DNA from: Streptomyces radicis
Lineage (GTDB): Bacteria > Actinomycetota > Actinomycetes > Streptomycetales > Streptomycetaceae
DNA: 64,000 nt
Reading direction: 5' to 3'
Assembly (NCBI RefSeq): GCF_003626575.1
Contig: NZ_RBDY01000020.1
Location: 53,686-117,685, forward strand
Of the stretch, positions 60,414 through 64,000 are shown piece after piece. Made by a program: the position numbers and the translations under genes. A model generated the notes under the pieces. It did no database searches. It worked only from the letters and a program-made list of their open reading frames with translations, and was not told where the DNA came from. The stretch's first letter is position 1. Each line of letters opens with the position of its first letter.

Positions 60414-61031
60414 GTGGCGAACCACGCGGTGGAAGACGCGCAGAACGACGTGGCGGCGGCCGAGGACCGCACGACCGGCGAGGCCCCGAGGCCGTCGGCC
60501 GGGCGGCGCGGCCTTGCCTCCGTGCGGAACATGGTGGTGTCCCTCGTCGTCATCTGCGGCGGGACGTTCGCCCTGGTGGCGCTCAACCCCGGGGACCAGC
60601 CCGAGGGTTCGACCCCGACCGTGGAGTACGACGTCGAGGCGGCGACGGCCGCCCGCGCCGCGCCCTACGAGCTGCTGGTCCCCGAGGGCCTGGCGTCCGA
60701 CTGGCGCGCGACCTCCGTGCGCTACGAGCCCATGGGCGACTTCGGCGCGACCTGGCGCCTCGGCTTCCTCGACCCGGACGAGGAGTACGCCGCCCTCGCC
60801 CAGGCCGACGGCGCCCCCGATGACTTCATCGAGGAGATCACCCAGGGCGCCACGGACACGGGCGGGACCGCGTCGGTCGGCGGCCGGGACTGGGCCCGTT
60901 ACGAGGGGGACAAGTACGACGCGCTCGTGCTCCGCGACGCCGATGTGACCACCGTCGTCCTGGGCACCGCGCCCTTCGACCGGCTCACCCACTTCGCCAC
61001 GGCCCTCGAGCCCGAGCCCGTCCAGGGCTGA
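60414..61031 (+). CDS. DUF4245 membrane protein
   Basis: This protein of about 205 residues has one N-terminal transmembrane segment (NMVVSLVVICGGTFALVAL, about 39-57) and an extracellular DUF4245 domain (YELLVPEGLASDWRATSVRY, DWARYEGDKYDALVLRD). The start is uncertain: the GTG at 60414 puts a short acidic stretch before the helix; an ATG at 60336 would add 26 residues. It is divergent from glpX. Confidence 0.83.
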   Translation: MANHAVEDAQNDVAAAEDRTTGEAPRPSAGRRGLASVRNMVVSLVVICGGTFALVALNPGDQPEGSTPTVEYDVEAATAARAAPYELLVPEGLASDWRATSVRYEPMGDFGATWRLGFLDPDEEYAALAQADGAPDDFIEEITQGATDTGGTASVGGRDWARYEGDKYDALVLRDADVTTVVLGTAPFDRLTHFATALEPEPVQG

Positions 61032-61065
61032 GCCGGACCCTGGGGCGAACCCGGGCCCTGACCCG

Positions 61066-61356
61066 TCAGCGCGGCTCCCCCTCCTCGCCGTCCTCCGCGG
61101 CCCCGTCGTCCTCGGCCAGCGCCGCGTCGAGGCGGGCCCGCGCGCCCTCGAGCCAGCGGCCGCAGATCCTGGCCAGCTCCTCCCCGCGCTCCCACAGCGC
61201 CAGCGACTCCTCGAGCGTCGCCCCGCCCGCCTCCAGGCGGCGCACCACGTCGATCAACTCGTCCCTGGCCTGCTCGTAGCCGAGCGCCGCCTCCGTGGCC
61301 GCCCCCGCCGGGTCCACCGCGTCCGCCGAGTCCGTCGTCGTGTCCGCTTCCGTCAT
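61066..61356 (-). CDS. xseB: Exodeoxyribonuclease VII small subunit
   Basis: This 96-residue protein has the XseB core (GYEQARDELIDVVRRLEAGG, then LEESLALWERGEELARIC) between an acidic N-terminus and an acidic C-terminal tail. It forms exonuclease VII with XseA, whose gene ends 22 bp upstream on the same strand. Confidence 0.93.
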   Translation of the reverse strand: MTEADTTTDSADAVDPAGAATEAALGYEQARDELIDVVRRLEAGGATLEESLALWERGEELARICGRWLEGARARLDAALAEDDGAAEDGEEGEPR

Positions 61357-61378
61357 GCCGGTCACCCTATGCCCCACC

Positions 61379-62617
61379 TCATGCCCCACCTCCCCGGCCC
61401 GTCCCGGGCCGCTCGCCGACCGTGACAGGGAACGCGCCCTCCGCGACGCGCGCCCGCAACTCCTCGCCCGCCACCACCTCGTCGGCCGCCCGCACCGCCG
61501 AGCCGTCCGCCCGCTGCAACACGGCATAGCCGCGCCGCAGCGTCGCCGCGGGCGACAGCGCCACCACCCGCGCCCGCGTGTGCGCCAGATCCGCCCGCGC
61601 GCGATCCAGCAGATGCGCCAGCGTGCGCCGTGAGCGCCCCATCAACGCCGCGATGTCCTCCGCGCGCGCCTCCACCATCCGGTGCGGCTCCGCCAGCGCA
61701 GGGCGGTCACGCGCCGCCGCGAGCCCCCGCTCCTCCCGGTCGATCCTGGACGCGAGCACCCACCGCGCCCTGTCCCGCAACTGCCGCACCCGCGCCATCT
61801 CCTCGCGCACGTCCGGCACCGTGCGCTTGGCCGCGTCCGTCGGCGTCGAGGCCCGCAGATCGGCCACCAGGTCGAGCAGCGGGGCGTCGGGCTCGTGCCC
61901 GATCGCGGAGACCACCGGAGTGCGGCACGCGGCCACCGCCCGCACCAGCCGCTCGTCCGAGAACGGCAGCAGGTCCTCCACGCTCCCGCCGCCCCTGGCC
62001 ACGATGATCACGTCCACGTCGGGGTCGGCGTCCAACTCCCCGACCGCCTCGATGACCTGCGGCACCGCGTGCACGCCCTGCACCGCGACGTTCCGCACGG
62101 CGAACCTGACGGCGGGCCAGCGCAGCCTGGCGTTCTCCAGCACGTCGCGCTCGGCCGCCGACGCCCGCCCCGTCACCAGCCCCACCCGCCGCGGCAGGAA
62201 CGGCAGCCGCCGCTTGCGCTCCGGCGCGAACAACCCCTCGGCCGTCAGCGCCCGCTTGAGCTTCTCGAGGCGCAGCAGCAGCTCCCCGACGCCCACCGCA
62301 CGGATCTCCGCCGCCCGCAACGACAGCTCGCCGCGCGGCGCGTACCACTCGGGCTTGGCGAACACGACGACCCGCGCGCCTTCCGTTATGACGTCGGCGA
62401 CCGCGTCGAAGACCGCGCGGAAGCACGTCACCCGCACCGACACGTCGTGCGCCGGGTCCCGCAGCGTGAGGAAGACCACCCCGAAGCCCGGGCGCCGCGA
62501 GAGCTGGGTGATCTGGCCCTCCACCCACACCGCGCCGAGCCGGTCGATCCACCCGCCGATGAGCCGGGACACCTCGCCCACCGGGATCGGCGCCTCCGCC
62601 GTCGTCTGCACTGCCAT
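61379..62617 (-). CDS. xseA: Exodeoxyribonuclease VII large subunit
   Basis: This 412-residue nuclease has an N-terminal OB-fold (VWVEGQITQLSRR, about 31-43) and the catalytic core with VGLVTGRASAA, VDVIIVARGGGSVEDLLPF and SAIGHEPDAPLLDLVADLRASTPT. It degrades single-stranded DNA from both ends as a complex with XseB. Confidence 0.95.
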   Translation of the reverse strand: MAVQTTAEAPIPVGEVSRLIGGWIDRLGAVWVEGQITQLSRRPGFGVVFLTLRDPAHDVSVRVTCFRAVFDAVADVITEGARVVVFAKPEWYAPRGELSLRAAEIRAVGVGELLLRLEKLKRALTAEGLFAPERKRRLPFLPRRVGLVTGRASAAERDVLENARLRWPAVRFAVRNVAVQGVHAVPQVIEAVGELDADPDVDVIIVARGGGSVEDLLPFSDERLVRAVAACRTPVVSAIGHEPDAPLLDLVADLRASTPTDAAKRTVPDVREEMARVRQLRDRARWVLASRIDREERGLAAARDRPALAEPHRMVEARAEDIAALMGRSRRTLAHLLDRARADLAHTRARVVALSPAATLRRGYAVLQRADGSAVRAADEVVAGEELRARVAEGAFPVTVGERPGTGRGGGA

Positions 62618-62685
62618 ACCGTCACGCTAGCGCCGAGCACTGACAGTCCCCTCGGGCCGCCCCCGAGCCCCCGTACCATGGGCGC

Positions 62686-63687
62686 ATGGATCGAGACGCC
62701 GAAGACACCGGGCGGGACACCGGGCGCCGCCGCGTCCTGCTTGCCGCACCCCGCGGATACTGCGCGGGCGTGGACCGCGCCGTCATAGCCGTCGAGCGCG
62801 CCCTGGAGAAGTACGGCGCACCGATCTATGTGCGCCACGAGATCGTGCACAACAAGTACGTGGTGCGCACGTTGGAGAAGAAGGGCGCCGTCTTCGTCGA
62901 GGAGACCGCCGAGGTCCCCGAGGGCGAGATCGTCATCTTCTCGGCGCACGGCGTCTCCCCCGAGGTCCACCGCGAGGCCGAGCGCGGCAGGCTGGCCACG
63001 ATCGACGCCACGTGCCCGCTCGTCACCAAGGTCCACAAGGAGGCCGTCCGCTTCGCCAAGGAGGACTACGACATCCTCCTCATCGGCCACGAGGGCCACG
63101 AAGAGGTCGTCGGCACCAGCGGCGAGGCCCCCGACCACATCACCCTGGTCGACGGCCCCGAGGACGTCGCCTCCGTCGAGGTCCGCGACCCCGAGCGGGT
63201 CGTCTGGCTCTCCCAGACGACGCTGTCCGTCGACGAGACGATGGAGACGGTGGACGCGCTCAAGACCCGTTTCCCGCTGCTGGTCAGTCCGCCGAGCGAC
63301 GACATCTGCTACGCCACACAGAACCGCCAGACCGCCGTCAAGCAGGTCGCGGCCGAGGCGCAGCTCGTCCTGGTCGTCGGCTCGAAGAACTCGTCGAACT
63401 CCGCCCGCATGGTCGAGGCCGCCCTCGGCGCCGGGGCGGACGCCGCGTATCTCGTGGACAACGCCGGGGAGATCGACGAGGCCTGGCTCGACGGCGTCAC
63501 CACCGTCGGCCTCTCCTCAGGTGCCTCGGTGCCCGAGGTCCTGGTGGACGGCGCCCTCGAGTGGCTGGCCGCGCGCGGCTTCGAGGACGTGGAGATCGTG
63601 CAGCCGATGGAGGAGCACATCCAGTTCTCGCTCCCCAAGGAGCTGCGCCGCGATCTGCGCGCCGAGGCCGCGGAGAAGGTTCGCTAG
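62686..63687 (+). CDS. ispH: 4-hydroxy-3-methylbut-2-enyl diphosphate reductase
   Basis: This 333-residue enzyme makes isopentenyl and dimethylallyl diphosphate in the last step of the MEP pathway. The three cysteines for the 4Fe-4S cluster are visible in RGYCAGVDRAV, DATCPLVTKVH and DDICYATQNRQ, and TQTT-like SQTTLSVDET is present. Its TAG stop at 63685-63687 is shared with the left end of the MITE-like element, which has kept the stop codon intact. Confidence 0.96.
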   Translation: MDRDAEDTGRDTGRRRVLLAAPRGYCAGVDRAVIAVERALEKYGAPIYVRHEIVHNKYVVRTLEKKGAVFVEETAEVPEGEIVIFSAHGVSPEVHREAERGRLATIDATCPLVTKVHKEAVRFAKEDYDILLIGHEGHEEVVGTSGEAPDHITLVDGPEDVASVEVRDPERVVWLSQTTLSVDETMETVDALKTRFPLLVSPPSDDICYATQNRQTAVKQVAAEAQLVLVVGSKNSSNSARMVEAALGAGADAAYLVDNAGEIDEAWLDGVTTVGLSSGASVPEVLVDGALEWLAARGFEDVEIVQPMEEHIQFSLPKELRRDLRAEAAEKVR

Positions 63688-63879
63688 GGCCTGTCTGACA
63701 ATCCCCGGCGGGCTCGCGACGACTGGCATCCCGCCTGGCTGCGTTGCCGAATCGCGCGAGTACGTCCCCCGGACTCCGTCCGGGAGGTGCCCCCACCGTA
63801 CGAGCTGCGATCCGGCGCCTTGCCAGGCGGGCGCCATCCGCCGCTCGCTGATCCACCGGGAATTATCAGACAGGCCCTA
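63685..63879. mobile_element. 191-bp palindromic MITE-like element with TA target duplication
   Basis: The element at 63687-63877 starts with GGGCCTGTCTGACAAT and ends with the inverse of that sequence with one mismatch. The inverted similarity goes on inward with more mismatches, so nearly the whole element can fold on itself, with a CCCGGACTCCGTCCGGG centre. A TA dinucleotide stands on each side (63685-63686 and 63878-63879), the target duplication of IS630/Tc1-mariner-type elements. It encodes no transposase. Confidence 0.82.
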
Positions 63880-64000
63880 GTGTCCTGAGTCAGGAATTCT
63901 GTTCAGATAGCTGGCGAGGCGTTCGAGGATCTCGTCTGCGCTCTTCGTCCAGACATAGGGCTTCGGGTCGGTGTTCCAGGCGGCGATCCAGTTACGGATG
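63877..64000 (-). CDS. IS630-family transposase, C-terminal end (partial)
   Basis: The last 40 or so codons are in the window. They read RNWIAAWNTDPKPYVW, then TKSADEILERLASYLNRI and PDSGH, the common C-terminus of IS630-family DDE transposases. The TAG stop is formed from the TA of the flanking duplication plus one base of the MITE-like element. The IS end, GTGTCCTGAGTCAGGA, codes for the last residues. The rest of the insertion sequence lies past the right edge. Confidence 0.85.
   Translation of the reverse strand, partial: IRNWIAAWNTDPKPYVWTKSADEILERLASYLNRIPDSGH

Noticed and set aside
63497..63856. Open reading frames on the minus strand across the ispH 3' end and the MITE-like element
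   Set aside because: They are shadows of ispH and of the palindrome, with no family similarity or ribosome binding site.
1..64000. CRISPR array, tRNA or rRNA genes
   Set aside because: I saw no regularly spaced repeats and no cloverleaf or rRNA sequence on either strand.

Overview
The window is high-GC actinobacterial DNA, most likely from Streptomyces or a close relative. The evidence is strong GC bias at third codon positions, many GTG starts, a WhiB-like gene (wblE type), a DasR-like operator in front of a chitinase, GTP-dependent PEP carboxykinase, and the core order fumC, DUF402, wblE, glpX, xseB/xseA, ispH. I know that order from streptomycete chromosomes, but I did no database comparison.

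Bases 1 to about 10,480 are the right part of a small nonribosomal peptide cluster that continues past the left edge. On the minus strand it has the start of a carrier-domain protein, an MbtH-like protein, an A-PCP-C synthetase, an arginine:X amidinotransferase of the GATM type, a second MbtH-like protein and a membrane diiron desaturase/hydroxylase. On the plus strand it has a second three-His-box membrane desaturase/hydroxylase and a C-PCP-thioesterase protein with no adenylation domain. Together these suggest a short, guanidino-containing, oxidatively modified peptide. I do not recognise the product.

Bases 10.5 to 23.3 kb hold housekeeping and accessory genes: a DUF255 thioredoxin-like protein, an MFS exporter with its TetR regulator, pckG, an AlaA-type aminotransferase, a TetR regulator divergent from two PH-domain membrane proteins, a D-amino-acid deaminase-like enzyme, and a secreted GH18 chitinase.

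Bases 23.5 to 37.9 kb are a Tad/Flp (type IVb) pilus locus. It has a zinc-ribbon protein, CpaB, TadZ, two TadE-like pseudopilins, TadA, TadB, TadC, an Flp pilin, a TadG-like protein (probably with a damaged 5' end), a lipoprotein, an OmpA-domain protein and a TadV/CpaA-like prepilin peptidase. Three small genes sit inside the locus, two of them WXG100-like in size and helical pattern. A transmembrane Ser/Thr kinase and a DUF1990 gene lie between the OmpA-domain gene and the peptidase.

Bases 38 to 49 kb hold an isoprenyl transferase, a PIN-PhoH ATPase, a secreted lytic transglycosylase with a long leader, an AI-2E family permease, a membrane alpha/beta-hydrolase, and a PadR-controlled ABC exporter operon behind a 37-bp operator. 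Bases 49 to 63.7 kb hold a secreted triple-repeat protein, a cytosolic Ser/Thr kinase, fumC, DUF402, a SpoIIE-type phosphatase, an SPFH protein coupled to a small ribbon-helix-helix-like protein, a DUF1707 protein, wblE, glpX, a DUF4245 protein, xseA/xseB and ispH.

At the right edge a 191-bp palindromic MITE-like element sits in the ispH stop codon and has duplicated a TA. An IS630-family transposase begins exactly at the second TA. Strong hairpin terminators separate most convergent genes.
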